Source: JARFQW01 sp963842955 (GTDB lineage: Bacteria > Pseudomonadota > Gammaproteobacteria > Steroidobacterales > XN24). Taken from it: a stretch of 64,000 nucleotides of DNA. The DNA lies in NCBI GenBank assembly GCA_963842955.1, contig CAWJIJ010000001.1:1-64000 (forward strand). Direction: 5' to 3'. Below are positions 8,519-16,844 of this stretch, piece after piece (the stretch's first letter is position 1; every line of letters starts with the position of its first letter). A program made the translations under genes and the position numbers. A model generated the notes under the pieces. It was not told the DNA's origin. It worked only from the letters and a program-made list of their open reading frames with translations, and searched no databases.

Positions 8519-8620
8519 CCCGGCATTATTCCAGATGCGCACCGCCGGCGTATCGGGAGGCGCAGCGGGCGGTAAGACCCATGCCGACAGGCCGGCGAGG
8601 CGGTATCATGCGCGATCATC

Positions 8621-9145
8621 ATGCACACCTTGTTCCAGGTATTTATCGATATCGCGTTCAGGCGCAGCGGGCCGGAAGACTTGCCGGCCTCGGGATTCCT
8701 GCTGCTCCTGACCCTGGGGGCGTACCTCGTGGTCTCGTCCCTCGCGACCATGTTTTTCGCCGACGGCTTTGCCGATGTCATGGCCCAGGTCGGCGTGGAC
8801 GTCGTGCTGCTGTTTGGCTGGTTCGCCGGCATGCTCTTGCTGTATCGCCGCCCGGCCCGAATCCCGCAAACCATGACCGCGATCCTTGGAACCCTGACGC
8901 TTGTGCACCTGCTTCAGCTTCCGCTGTGGTTCTGGCTGCAATCCGCCGGCGACTCGCCGGAGGCGGCGACCCTGCCCTTGCTCGCGATCTGGGGCATCCT
9001 CCTGTGGTCGTTTCTCGTGATCGGCCATATCGTCCACCGGGCGGTCGAGATCCCGCTCCCGGGCGGTGTTCTGCTGGCGCTGGCGTATTTTCTTGTCAGC
9101 CTCGCTGTCTATTCCCAGTTGTTTCCGGTGCCGCCGGAGGTCTGA
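8621..9145 (+). CDS. Small integral membrane protein of unknown function
   Basis: I do not recognise a characterised family. The 174-residue product has four clear hydrophobic segments (about residues 25-48, 57-75, 85-105 and 113-165, the last possibly two helices) joined by short polar loops, and no signal peptide or obvious catalytic motif. It begins 102 bases from the divergent rnd, and its stop lies directly before the mpl ATG, so the two probably share a transcript. By position it could relate to envelope or peptidoglycan recycling, but nothing in the sequence proves this. Confidence 0.65.
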   Translation: MHTLFQVFIDIAFRRSGPEDLPASGFLLLLTLGAYLVVSSLATMFFADGFADVMAQVGVDVVLLFGWFAGMLLLYRRPARIPQTMTAILGTLTLVHLLQLPLWFWLQSAGDSPEAATLPLLAIWGILLWSFLVIGHIVHRAVEIPLPGGVLLALAYFLVSLAVYSQLFPVPPEV

Positions 9146-10516
9146 ATGCACGTTCACATCCTCGGTATCTGCGGCACCTTCATGGCCGGCATTGCGGCGC
9201 TGGCCAAGGCCGCCGGCCATCGCGTGACGGGGAGCGACAAGCAGGTCTACCCGCCGATGAGCACGCAGCTTCAGCAGCTCGGCATAGAGCTTGTAGAGGG
9301 CTACGAGCCCGGCCAGCTCAATCCGGCGCCGGATTGCGTGATCGTCGGCAATGTGATGACCCGCGGCATCCCGGTCGTCGAGGCGCTGCTGGACTCGGGT
9401 ATACCTTATGCTTCCGGTCCCGAATGGCTTGCCCGTCATGTGCTCGCCGACCGCTGGGTGCTGGCGGCCAGCGGTACCCACGGCAAGACCACCACAGCCA
9501 GCCTCCTGGCCTGGATCCTTGAGGATGCGGGACTGGCGCCGGGGTTCCTGATCGGCGGAATACCGGCCAACTTCGGGGTCTCCGCCCGGCTCGGTGAAAG
9601 CCCGTTCTTCGTGGTCGAGGCGGACGAGTACGATACGGCCTTCTTCGACAAGCGCTCCAAGTTCATCCACTACCATCCCCGCACACTGATCCTGGGAAAC
9701 CTGGAGTTCGATCACGCCGATATCTTCGATGACCTGGCTGCCATCCAGAAGCAGTTCCACCACCTTGTTCGAACGGTGCCGGGTTCGGGACAAATAGTGG
9801 CCCGGGGCGACGACACGGCGCTGGGCGAGGTCCTGGACATGGGCTGCTGGACACCGGTTACGGCTTTCTCGTCCGTGCCGGGCGCCGCAGAATGGACGGT
9901 GTCGACCGGAGATGACTGCGCCTTCGAGCTGCATCACGATGACGGGACCACGGCGGCTGTCCGCTGGGCCATGCCCGGCGAGCACAATGCGGAGAACGCG
10001 GCGGCGGCCCTGCTGGCAGCTCGTCACGCGGGCGTTCCCCTGGGTGCAGGTGCCGAGGCTCTCGGCCGGTTTCGTGGGGTGCGGCGCCGTCTCGAACTGC
10101 GGGGCACAGTGAACGACGTTCGGGTCTATGACGATTTCGCCCATCACCCGACAGCCGTGGCACGCACTCTCGCCGGACTCAGAAACGCGACTCCCGAGCG
10201 CAGGCTGATTGCCGTTCTCGAGCCCCGCTCGAACACGATGCGCATGGGCGTGCATGCCGCGCGCCTGGCCGACGCCTTCGCCGATGCGGACCAGGTCTTT
10301 GTCTACGCGCCAGCTGATCTGGACTGGGATGCGCCGGCGGCCTTGTCCGCCTGCACCAGGCCACTGAGTGCCCTGGACTCGCTGAGCGACCTTACCGATG
10401 CGATCGTTGCTTCGGCGCGGCCCGGCGATTCGATTCTCGTGATGAGTAACGGTGGTTTCGGCGGCCTGCATGATCGTCTGCTGAGGGCCCTGGAAGCCCG
10501 GGAGGCCGTCTCATGA
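9146..10516 (+). CDS. mpl: UDP-MurNAc:L-Ala-gamma-D-Glu-meso-DAP ligase (murein tripeptide recycling)
   Basis: Cytoplasmic Mur-ligase relative of 456 residues that reattaches recycled murein tripeptide to UDP-N-acetylmuramate, using ATP. The N-terminal Rossmann segment MHVHILGICGTFMAG resembles MurC. The ATP loop is SGTHGKTTTAS (about 109-119). VVEADEYDTAFFDKRSKF and LEFDHADIF are the Mpl-specific central motifs, and YDDFAHHPTAVA is in the C-terminal domain. The start follows the upstream membrane gene immediately, and the ATGA at 10513 couples it to ubiX. Confidence 0.94.
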   Translation: MHVHILGICGTFMAGIAALAKAAGHRVTGSDKQVYPPMSTQLQQLGIELVEGYEPGQLNPAPDCVIVGNVMTRGIPVVEALLDSGIPYASGPEWLARHVLADRWVLAASGTHGKTTTASLLAWILEDAGLAPGFLIGGIPANFGVSARLGESPFFVVEADEYDTAFFDKRSKFIHYHPRTLILGNLEFDHADIFDDLAAIQKQFHHLVRTVPGSGQIVARGDDTALGEVLDMGCWTPVTAFSSVPGAAEWTVSTGDDCAFELHHDDGTTAAVRWAMPGEHNAENAAAALLAARHAGVPLGAGAEALGRFRGVRRRLELRGTVNDVRVYDDFAHHPTAVARTLAGLRNATPERRLIAVLEPRSNTMRMGVHAARLADAFADADQVFVYAPADLDWDAPAALSACTRPLSALDSLSDLTDAIVASARPGDSILVMSNGGFGGLHDRLLRALEAREAVS

Positions 10517-11131
10517 CCGAACCACGGCACATAGCGCTGGCGATGACCGGCGCATCGGGCGCCCCGTACGGACTGACGCTGCTCGACCGCCTGGTAGCGG
10601 CAGGCTGCCGCGTTTCCCTCATGCTGTCGCGTCCTGCCCAGGTGGTGCTGAGCATGGAGACGGACCTGGCCATACCGGGGCGCAGCGCGGACATCCAGCG
10701 GTTTTTCACCGAGCGATGTTCTGCCGGAGACGGACAGATTGCCGTATACGGCCGGGAGCAATGGACCGCGCCCGTGGCGAGCGGTTCCGCGGCGCCCGAT
10801 GCCATGGTGGTCTGCCCCTGCACCACGGCAACGGCTTCGGCTCTGGCTACCGGCGCTAGCCGGTCCTTGATCGAGCGGGCCGGGGACGTCGTGCTGAAGG
10901 AGCGCCGGCCGTCTGATACTGGTGCTCAGGGAGATGCCGCTGTCCGTCATTCATCTTGAGAACCTGCTGTCCCTGGCCCGGGCCGGTGCGGTGGTCATGC
11001 CCGCGTCCCCCGGGTTTTATCATCACCCCGAGTCGGTCCAGGATCTGGTGGATTTTGTTGTGGCGAGGGTGCTGGATCACCTGGGGATTTCCCAGGATCT
11101 CATCCGACCCTGGGGTTCGGACGAAGGGTGA
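10513..11131 (+). CDS. ubiX: Flavin prenyltransferase UbiX (frame broken by one extra base)
   Basis: Makes prenylated FMN, the cofactor of the UbiD decarboxylase in ubiquinone synthesis. The first frame holds the N-terminal flavodoxin-like motif MTGASGAPYGLTLL, VCPCTTATASALATGAS and AGDVVLKERR. At 10906-10912 the frame breaks; removing one base joins it to LILVLREMPLSVIHLENLL and then MPASPGFYHHP, both diagnostic of UbiX. The span is 619 bases, one over a multiple of three. The repaired protein is about 205 residues, normal for the family. The start overlaps the mpl stop by 4 bases. Consensus error is more likely than true loss. Confidence 0.87.
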
Positions 11132-11138
11132 CTTCAAT

Positions 11139-11729
11139 ATGCAGATCCCGCTTTTTCCGCTGAATACGGCCCTGTTCCCGGGCGGTCCGTTGCCGCTTCG
11201 GGTCTTCGAGCCTCGCTACCTCGATATGGTGAGCCGTTGTCTGAAGAACGGCTCCGGGTTCGGCGTGGTGCTGCTGAAAGGCGGCGGGGAGGTCGGTCCG
11301 GCGGAATGGCACGGGATCGGGACCCTCGCAACCATCGTCGATTGGGATCAATTGGACGACGGGACGCTGGGTGTCACGGCGCTTGGCAGCGCGCGGTTCC
11401 GGACAACAAGCCAGCAGCGGCAGCCCGATGGCCTGAACGTGGCCGAAGTCGAGTATCTGCCGATGGATGTGAGGCAAAGCGTTCCAAGCCGCTATCAGCA
11501 TCTCGCACGCCTCGTGGAGGGTGTCCTCGGGGAGCTTGGCCCGCAGTACCAGTTCGTGGAGCCCGACTTCGAGGACGCGGGCTGGGTGGGTTACCGGTTG
11601 GCAGAGATTCTCCCCATGGGCGGCGAGCAGCGGCAGTTGTTGCTGGAATTCAGTGACCCGCTGGACCGCCTGTCCGTACTCGATGCTGTTCTTCAGAAGC
11701 TCAGAGACGAAGGCGAGGAAGAAGAATGA
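11139..11729 (+). CDS. LON substrate-binding domain protein (stand-alone)
   Basis: A 196-residue protein made only of the N-terminal LON domain, without ATPase or protease parts. It opens with IPLFPLNTALFPGGPLPLRVFEPRY, reported here in parts: IPLFPLNTALFPG, then LRVFEPRYLDMV. A DDGTLGVTALGSARFR strand follows, and a helical C-terminal half ends in an acidic tail (DEGEEEE). Such proteins are common in proteobacteria and are thought to bind polypeptides or act as cereblon-like adaptors; no activity is proven. ATG at 11139, 7 bases after ubiX. Its stop overlaps the CDGSH gene by 4 bases. Confidence 0.85.
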   Translation: MQIPLFPLNTALFPGGPLPLRVFEPRYLDMVSRCLKNGSGFGVVLLKGGGEVGPAEWHGIGTLATIVDWDQLDDGTLGVTALGSARFRTTSQQRQPDGLNVAEVEYLPMDVRQSVPSRYQHLARLVEGVLGELGPQYQFVEPDFEDAGWVGYRLAEILPMGGEQRQLLLEFSDPLDRLSVLDAVLQKLRDEGEEEE

Positions 11730-11977
11730 ACAAGCCCGTAGTCGCTGCCCGTGCCCCGCTGGCGACAGACGTTGCGAAAGACACCCGGTACTGGTGGTGT
11801 CGGTGTGGCCGCAGTCAGACCCAGCCGTTCTGCGACGGGTCTCACAAGGGAACGGGCATCGAGCCGCTCCAGTGGACAGCACCCCGGGATGAACGGGTCT
11901 GGTTCTGTGCCTGCAAGCAGACTCGCAACGGACCTTTCTGCGATGGCAGTCACAACCGGCTGGAGGAAACGGACTAG
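11726..11977 (+). CDS. CDGSH iron-sulfur protein with two cluster motifs
   Basis: An 83-residue protein with two copies of the CDGSH zinc-finger-like [2Fe-2S] motif: CRCGRSQTQPFCDGSH (about residues 25-40) and CACKQTRNGPFCDGSH (about 61-76). Each supplies three Cys and one His, so one chain can bind two clusters and mimic the homodimer of mitoNEET-type proteins. There is no membrane anchor, unlike eukaryotic relatives, so it is probably a cytosolic redox or cluster-transfer protein. It is coupled by ATGA to the LON-domain gene and shares one base with the macrodomain gene start at 11977, so the three are probably co-expressed. Confidence 0.9.
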   Translation: MNKPVVAARAPLATDVAKDTRYWWCRCGRSQTQPFCDGSHKGTGIEPLQWTAPRDERVWFCACKQTRNGPFCDGSHNRLEETD

Positions 11978-12840
11978 TGGCGTCTGGCCGGGTCTGTGTG
12001 CGGCGCTATTCCAGTCCGATTGAGGCCAACATCGTCCGCGGCCTCCTCGAGGAGGCCGGCATTCCCGTTCAGCTCGAAGGCGAGGCGCTGGTGGGCGCCT
12101 ATGCGGGTTTGGCCAAGATAGGTGACGTCCGGCTGCTGGTACGTGCCAGGGACGAGGCCACGGCCCGGGGCCTCATCGAAGCCTACGAGCAGCGGGAAAG
12201 CGGGCCCGAGTGGATCTGCAATTCATGCGGGGAATCCAACGGTGCCCGGTTCGAGGTCTGCTGGCATTGTGCCGCGCCCGCCGGGATCCGCGCCCGGCGG
12301 CGCCAGCGCTTGAAGCTGCGCGTGACGGCGGGTGATATCACCCGTCTCGAAGTGGACGTGGTGGTCAACGCAGCCAATCCGCGCCTGCTGGGCGGTGGCG
12401 GCGTGGATGGCGCCATCCATCGGGCCGCTGGCCCGGAACTCCTCGAGGCTTGCCGGCTGCTGGGCGGCTGCGCCACCGGCACGGCGCGAATCACGCCCGG
12501 CTACCGGCTACCGGCGTCGTGGGTCGTACACGCCGTGGGCCCGGTCTGGCAGGGCGGCCGGGCCGGCGAGCCCGAGCTGCTGGCGTCCTGCTATCTCACC
12601 GCCCTGGCGCTAGCGGAGGAGAAGGCCGCTAGCAGCATTGCGTTCCCCGCGATCAGCTGCGGCGTCTATGGTTTTCCGGTGGAACACGCCTGCCGGATCG
12701 CGGCGGAGACCTTGTCCGCGTGGACCGGGTCTCTGCCCCGGGAGGCGTGGCTGGTGGCCTTCGATGACCGGGTCCGCGCGGCGTACGAGGACCTGCTCGG
12801 GGCGACGGCTCTTACGCCGCCGCCTTTAGCCGGCCCATGA
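11977..12840 (+). CDS. DUF2007 / RanBP2-like zinc finger / macrodomain fusion protein
   Basis: A 287-residue protein with three parts. Residues 1-70 (RRYSSPIEANIVRGLLEEAGI...LLVRARDEATARGLIEAY) resemble DUF2007, a predicted signalling domain. Residues 79-98 fit W-x-C-x2-C-x3-N-x6-C-x2-C exactly (W79, C81, C84, N88, C95, C98), the RanBP2-type zinc finger pattern. Residues about 113-283 form a macrodomain of the YmdB/MacroD type: AGDIT, VVNAAN (129-134), GGGGVDGAIH (139-148) and ISCGVYGFP. Those with the Asn and Asp of these motifs hydrolyse O-acetyl-ADP-ribose or remove ADP-ribose. The GTG start shares one base with the upstream CDGSH stop. The 3' end overlaps hemL tail to tail by 29 bases. 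The function of the combination is unknown. Confidence 0.85.
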   Translation: MASGRVCVRRYSSPIEANIVRGLLEEAGIPVQLEGEALVGAYAGLAKIGDVRLLVRARDEATARGLIEAYEQRESGPEWICNSCGESNGARFEVCWHCAAPAGIRARRRQRLKLRVTAGDITRLEVDVVVNAANPRLLGGGGVDGAIHRAAGPELLEACRLLGGCATGTARITPGYRLPASWVVHAVGPVWQGGRAGEPELLASCYLTALALAEEKAASSIAFPAISCGVYGFPVEHACRIAAETLSAWTGSLPREAWLVAFDDRVRAAYEDLLGATALTPPPLAGP

Positions 12841-14089
12841 CTTCGCGGGCTGCCGCCAGAGTTTCATCAACGTCCGCCTCGGTATGCGCCAGCGACACAA
12901 AACCCGCCTCGAAAGCCGAAGGTGCCAGGTAGACGCCGGCATCCAGCATGCCGTGAAAGAACTGCTTGAAGCGCTCCCCGTCGCAGGCCATCACTTCGTC
13001 ATACCGGGTCACCGGTGCCGTGTCGGAGAAGAAAACGCCGAACATTCCGCCCATGCTTGCCGTGGCCAGCGGAATTCCCGCTTCGCGCGCCGCCACCTCC
13101 AGGCCGCCGACCAGCCGCTGCGTGGTCGCCGACAAGCGGGCGTAGATATCGTTCGTGAGCTTTGACAGCGTGGCCAGGCCCGCGTGCATCGCCACCGGGT
13201 TGCCGGAGAGCGTACCCGCCTGGTAGACCGGGCCCAGCGGGGCGATATGGGCCATGATGTCCTTGCGGCCGCCGAAGGCCCCCACCGGCATCCCGCCGCC
13301 GATGATCTTGCCCAGCGTCGTCAGGTCCGCCCTGACGCCGGTCACCTCCTGGGCGCCGCCCCGGGCGACGCGGAATCCGGTCATCACTTCGTCGAAAATC
13401 AGCACCGTGCCGTGACGGTCACAAAGCGCCCGCAGACCCTCGAGGTAGCCCTCCGCCGGAAGCACCATATTCATGTTGCCGGTAATCGGCTCAATGATCA
13501 CCGCCGCGAGCGTATCGCCATACTCGGCAAACGCCTGCTCCAGAGCTTCAAGGTCGTTGAAGGGCAGGGTGAGCGTGTCCGCTGCCACCGCTGCGGGCAC
13601 GCCCGGCGAGGTGGGCACGCCCAGCGTCAGGGCGCCGGATCCCGCCTTCACCAGGAGGGCGTCGGAGTGGCCGTGATAACAGCCTTCGAACTTGAGAATC
13701 CGGTCCCGCCCCGTGAATCCCCGGGCCAGGCGAATGGCGCTCATCGTGGCTTCCGTGCCGGAGCTGACGAACCGGACCTGCTCCATGGAGGGCACCATTT
13801 CGCAGACCAGCTCGGCCAGCCGTGTCTCGACGACCGTCGGGGCGCCAAAGCTCAGTCCACGGCCGGCAGCATCACGAACCGCCGCAATGACGTCGGGATG
13901 CGCGTGGCCCAGGATCATGGGTCCCCAGGAACCCACGTAGTCGATATAGCGGCGGCCGTCTTCGCCGTAAATGTAGGCGCCCTCCGCGGAACGGATAAAT
14001 ACCGGGTCTCCACCGACGGAACGGAACGCGCGTACCGGGGAATTGACGCCGCCGGGTATCACCCGCTGGGCTTCGCTGAAATGGCTCAA
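12812..14089 (-). CDS. hemL: Glutamate-1-semialdehyde 2,1-aminomutase
   Basis: PLP enzyme converting glutamate-1-semialdehyde to 5-aminolevulinate in the C5 heme pathway; 425 residues from the TTG at 14089. Motifs are IPGGVNSPVRAF, YIDYVGSWGPMILGHAHP, GTEATMSAIRLAR, CYHGHSDALL, IFDEVMTGFR (cofactor Asp) and TTLGKIIGGGMPVGAFGG (PLP lysine). A GGAG sits 7 bases before the TTG. However, an ATG at 14105 would start the protein as MQESDL and continue smoothly into the same sequence if one base near 14090 were removed. The true N-terminus may therefore be six residues longer. It is convergent with the macrodomain gene. Confidence 0.92.
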   Translation of the reverse strand: MSHFSEAQRVIPGGVNSPVRAFRSVGGDPVFIRSAEGAYIYGEDGRRYIDYVGSWGPMILGHAHPDVIAAVRDAAGRGLSFGAPTVVETRLAELVCEMVPSMEQVRFVSSGTEATMSAIRLARGFTGRDRILKFEGCYHGHSDALLVKAGSGALTLGVPTSPGVPAAVAADTLTLPFNDLEALEQAFAEYGDTLAAVIIEPITGNMNMVLPAEGYLEGLRALCDRHGTVLIFDEVMTGFRVARGGAQEVTGVRADLTTLGKIIGGGMPVGAFGGRKDIMAHIAPLGPVYQAGTLSGNPVAMHAGLATLSKLTNDIYARLSATTQRLVGGLEVAAREAGIPLATASMGGMFGVFFSDTAPVTRYDEVMACDGERFKQFFHGMLDAGVYLAPSAFEAGFVSLAHTEADVDETLAAAREVMGRLKAAA

Positions 14090-14189
14090 GGTCCGACTCC
14101 TGCATCTCGTTGATCGAATATTCTAGCGCCCCGGGCCGTTCGGGGCGGCGCGAATTTTCAGCCCCGTGGCTGCCGGGGAGGAAGGGGGG

Positions 14190-14834
14190 TCAGGTCGTGG
14201 GGGCCGACCGGAAAAACGCGCTGGACAGGCGCCTGGCCGCATCCTCGGGATCGGCGGCCGCAAACAGCGCCGAGATCACGGCGGCGCCGTGCGCCCCGGA
14301 GGCGGCTACCGATCCGATGTTGTTCTCGGTAATGCCCCCGATGGCCACTACGGGCACGCCCAGCGATGACCCTTCGCCCAGCAGCTCCAGCGGTGCCGCC
14401 ACGGCCCCTGGCTTCGTGGATGAGGGGAAAACGCTACCGAAAGCCACGTAGTCGGCGCCGGCCGCCACCGCGGCCCGGGCCGCGCCGGGATCCGCGTAGC
14501 AGGAAACGCCCACAATCAGATCCGGGTTTCCGTCCGCCCGGATCGAGTCGGGATCCGGGTCGTCTCTGCCCACGTGCACGCCATCGGCACCGATCGCCCT
14601 TGCCAGCGCCGGATCATCGTTCACGATAAAGACGGCGCCTGCCTGGGTGCAGACCGAGCGCAACACCGCAGCCTCCCGCAAGCGTAGCGCCGGATCCGGA
14701 TTCTTGTTCCGATACTGGACGATCCTGGCGCCGCCGCGAATCGCGGCGGCCACGGCCAGCGGAAGTTGCTCACCGGGCGTCATGCCGGCGTCGGTGACGG
14801 CGTAAAGCCCCATTGGCAGGGCGCGCCGGCTCAC
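14190..14834 (-). CDS. thiE: Thiamine-phosphate synthase
   Basis: Joins HMP-pyrophosphate and thiazole phosphate to give thiamine phosphate. The TIM-barrel protein has about 214 residues: GLYAVTDAGM at the start, IVQYRNKN (pyrimidine-binding Gln and Arg region), FIVNDDPALA, ADGVHVGRDD, DYVAFGSVFPSSTKPGA and VVAIGGITENN. The GTG at 14834 overlaps the thiD stop (GTGA), indicating coupling with thiD. An ATG at 14813 is an alternative that removes seven residues. The protein ends close to the hemL upstream region. Confidence 0.92.
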   Translation of the reverse strand: MSRRALPMGLYAVTDAGMTPGEQLPLAVAAAIRGGARIVQYRNKNPDPALRLREAAVLRSVCTQAGAVFIVNDDPALARAIGADGVHVGRDDPDPDSIRADGNPDLIVGVSCYADPGAARAAVAAGADYVAFGSVFPSSTKPGAVAAPLELLGEGSSLGVPVVAIGGITENNIGSVAASGAHGAAVISALFAAADPEDAARRLSSAFFRSAPTT

Positions 14835-15631
14835 CGTTCGGGTGCCTGTCTGCGCAGAGGAATATGCTGGCCGCGGCCCGGCCGGAAAGCCGCGGCAAGG
14901 GCGGACTGGGTCCACACCTGTGCCTCATCCACCGCGTCTTGCGCCGACCGGCCCCTGGCGAGGCAGGTCGCGATGGCGGCCGCCAGGGTACAACCGGACC
15001 CGTGGTAGGCGTTCGGAAGCCTGGGCCAGGTCCAGCTGCGGACCGTGCCGTCGGCGCCGAACAGGACGTTCTCGACGTCGGCCGTGGGCTCATCGCCGCC
15101 CTTGGCGAGGACGAAATCACATCCACCCTCCAGTAATCTCCCGGCCCGTTCCTCCCGCGTGCCCGCGTCCGGGGCGAGTTCGCGAATTTCCTGGGCGTTG
15201 GGTGTTGCGACTGTCGTCATCGGCATCAGGGCGTCCACCAGCACGCTCCCGAGCTCCTGTTCTGCCAGGGCAGCGCCTCCGGCGGCCACCAGCACGGGGT
15301 CGAGGACCACCGGAATCGGTCGCTTCAGAGCGGCCAGAACGTCTGCGACGGCTCGGGCGATTGCCGCGCTGGCCAGTAGCCCGATCTTGACCGCCGCAAC
15401 GGCCTGGTCTTCGAGCACGGCCTGCATCTGCTCGGTAACCAGCCAGGGATCGGCGGGCACGACCCGGGATGCGTTGCGGGTATCCTGGACGGTCAAAGCG
15501 CTAATCACCGGGGCCGGATGACCGCCTAGCGCGGTCACGGTTTGCAGGTCGGCGGTGAGTCCCGCACCCCCGGACGGGTCGTTTCCGGCAACGATCAGGA
15601 CGGTGGGAGGAATGGCCTGGCTCATGGGCAT
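14831..15631 (-). CDS. thiD: Hydroxymethylpyrimidine/phosphomethylpyrimidine kinase
   Basis: Phosphorylates HMP and HMP-phosphate to supply the pyrimidine half of thiamine. It is a 266-residue ribokinase-fold protein. Motifs are VLIVAGNDPSGGAGLTADLQ near the start, QMQAVLEDQAVAAVKIGLL, VVLDPVLVAAGGAAL, TPNAQE and the anion-hole segment AYHGSGCTLAAAIA carrying the catalytic Asp-equivalent loop. The ATG at 15631 lies 93 bases from the divergent rubredoxin; a second ATG at 15625 is possible. It forms a two-gene thiD-thiE unit. Confidence 0.92.
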   Translation of the reverse strand: MPMSQAIPPTVLIVAGNDPSGGAGLTADLQTVTALGGHPAPVISALTVQDTRNASRVVPADPWLVTEQMQAVLEDQAVAAVKIGLLASAAIARAVADVLAALKRPIPVVLDPVLVAAGGAALAEQELGSVLVDALMPMTTVATPNAQEIRELAPDAGTREERAGRLLEGGCDFVLAKGGDEPTADVENVLFGADGTVRSWTWPRLPNAYHGSGCTLAAAIATCLARGRSAQDAVDEAQVWTQSALAAAFRPGRGQHIPLRRQAPER

Positions 15632-15724
15632 CGAACCTCAGCTGTCATTCGGGGTTTCGCTGAAGGCCTCGCCCGTGGGAAAATCGCGCGCCTTCCAGCT
15701 TGAAACACGATTCCGGGAGAAGCC

Positions 15725-15889
15725 ATGAAAGCATGGATGTGCGTCATCTGTGGCTATGTCTACGAAGAAGAGGAGGGCGACCCGGAAAGCGGTCTTGCCC
15801 CCGGTACCCGGTGGCAGGACGTACCGCTCACCTGGCGCTGTCCTGACTGTGGCGCCGGGAAGGAAGACTTCGAGATGGTCGAGGTATAA
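15725..15889 (+). CDS. Rubredoxin
   Basis: A 54-residue electron carrier with a single Fe(Cys)4 site. The two knuckles are MCVICGYVYEE (CxxC near residues 6-9) and WRCPDCGAGKEDF (CxxC near 39-42), with the conserved GDPESGLAPGTRW loop between them. A ribosome binding site GGGAGAAG precedes the ATG at 15725. It stands alone, divergent from thiD. Its 3' end is overlapped on the other strand by the open frame of the TraB/GumN gene. The electron partners cannot be named from the neighbours. Confidence 0.93.
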   Translation: MKAWMCVICGYVYEEEEGDPESGLAPGTRWQDVPLTWRCPDCGAGKEDFEMVEV

Positions 15890-16844
15890 CGGACCGGACC
15901 TCTGGCCCTGCCAGGGTTGCCGAGGCCCAATTCGGACCCGCGGGTCCGCCGCGGCGAGCGGTCGGTCCCGGCCAGGCCCAGGGCAGGCGCCGGACCGGGT
16001 GCCCCCGGGCCTTGAGCAATCCGATCAGGCTGTCTTCGCCCACCAGATGAAGCGCGCCAACCACGACGAGGGTCGTGCCCCCCTTTGCGGCCCAAGCCTC
16101 CACCTGGGGTAGCCACTCGCGGTTGCGGCGTACGACCAGCGTTTCGTAGAGGCTGCCGTAGTCTTCGAACCCTTCGCCCAGCAATTCGCCCAGCCTGCCG
16201 GCTTCTCCCCGGTTCCAGGCCTCGATAAGGCCGTCCATGTCCTGCTCCATTCGCCTGGCATCTTCCAGCGTCTGCAGCAACAGGCGGCGCTGATCAGCCA
16301 GCGGCATGCCGTCGAAAATTCCGAGCTGATAATCGATCGTCTCGAGCCCGTGTATGGGTTTGCCGTCTCCCACGCTGCGGCGGGTCAGATACTGCTCGAT
16401 GCCGTGTTCCGGACGAAACCCCAACCGGACCATCTCGAGGTTGGCCACGGTCAGCGCGGCGTACCAGGGTTTGGCCGCCATCAGCCGCTTCAGCTCCACC
16501 CCGAGTTCGCCGGATAGCCGGATTGCCGTGTCCCAGGATTCAGGGCCCATCAGGCTCTCCAGCGTTTCACCTTCGGCGGCAAGGCCGATACGGTGCAGGG
16601 CCAGCTGCATCTCCACCGGGTTGAGCTTGCCAAGGTCCAGCTCCAGAACGACCCGGTCAGCGCGCTCGTAGGCGGATTCCACCGCCTCCGCGAGGGGGTA
16701 GTCCTGCGCCCTCAGCATATGGACCGAGCCGAGCAGAAGGACCTCGCCTTCGCGGGTCTGCATCTGCCACAGCAGCGGGCCGGGTTCCGCGGCGTTTGCC
16801 GCGGCCACGAAAAACCCCAGCAGAACAACGGCCAGGCGACTCAT
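15828..16844 (-). CDS. TraB/GumN family protein, exported
   Basis: About 338 residues. It begins with a signal peptide (MSRLAVVLLGFFVAAANA) followed by the TraB/PrgY/GumN domain: LLWQMQTREGEVLLLGSVHML with the family GS-H motif, LELDLGKLN, GIEQYLTRR, PIHGLET and a C-terminal VVGALHLVGEDSLIGLLKARG with the second His. Some relatives (TIKI) are metal-dependent proteases; bacterial function is not established. The domain seems complete at about 16000. The last 50 residues are low-complexity Pro/Arg/Ser, run antisense to rubredoxin, and may not be authentic. The ATG at 16844 is chosen from the signal peptide; the frame stays open upstream into an aldolase remnant. Confidence 0.75.
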   Translation of the reverse strand: MSRLAVVLLGFFVAAANAAEPGPLLWQMQTREGEVLLLGSVHMLRAQDYPLAEAVESAYERADRVVLELDLGKLNPVEMQLALHRIGLAAEGETLESLMGPESWDTAIRLSGELGVELKRLMAAKPWYAALTVANLEMVRLGFRPEHGIEQYLTRRSVGDGKPIHGLETIDYQLGIFDGMPLADQRRLLLQTLEDARRMEQDMDGLIEAWNRGEAGRLGELLGEGFEDYGSLYETLVVRRNREWLPQVEAWAAKGGTTLVVVGALHLVGEDSLIGLLKARGHPVRRLPWAWPGPTARRGGPAGPNWASATLAGPEVRSVIPRPSRSLPSRRHSQDSAR

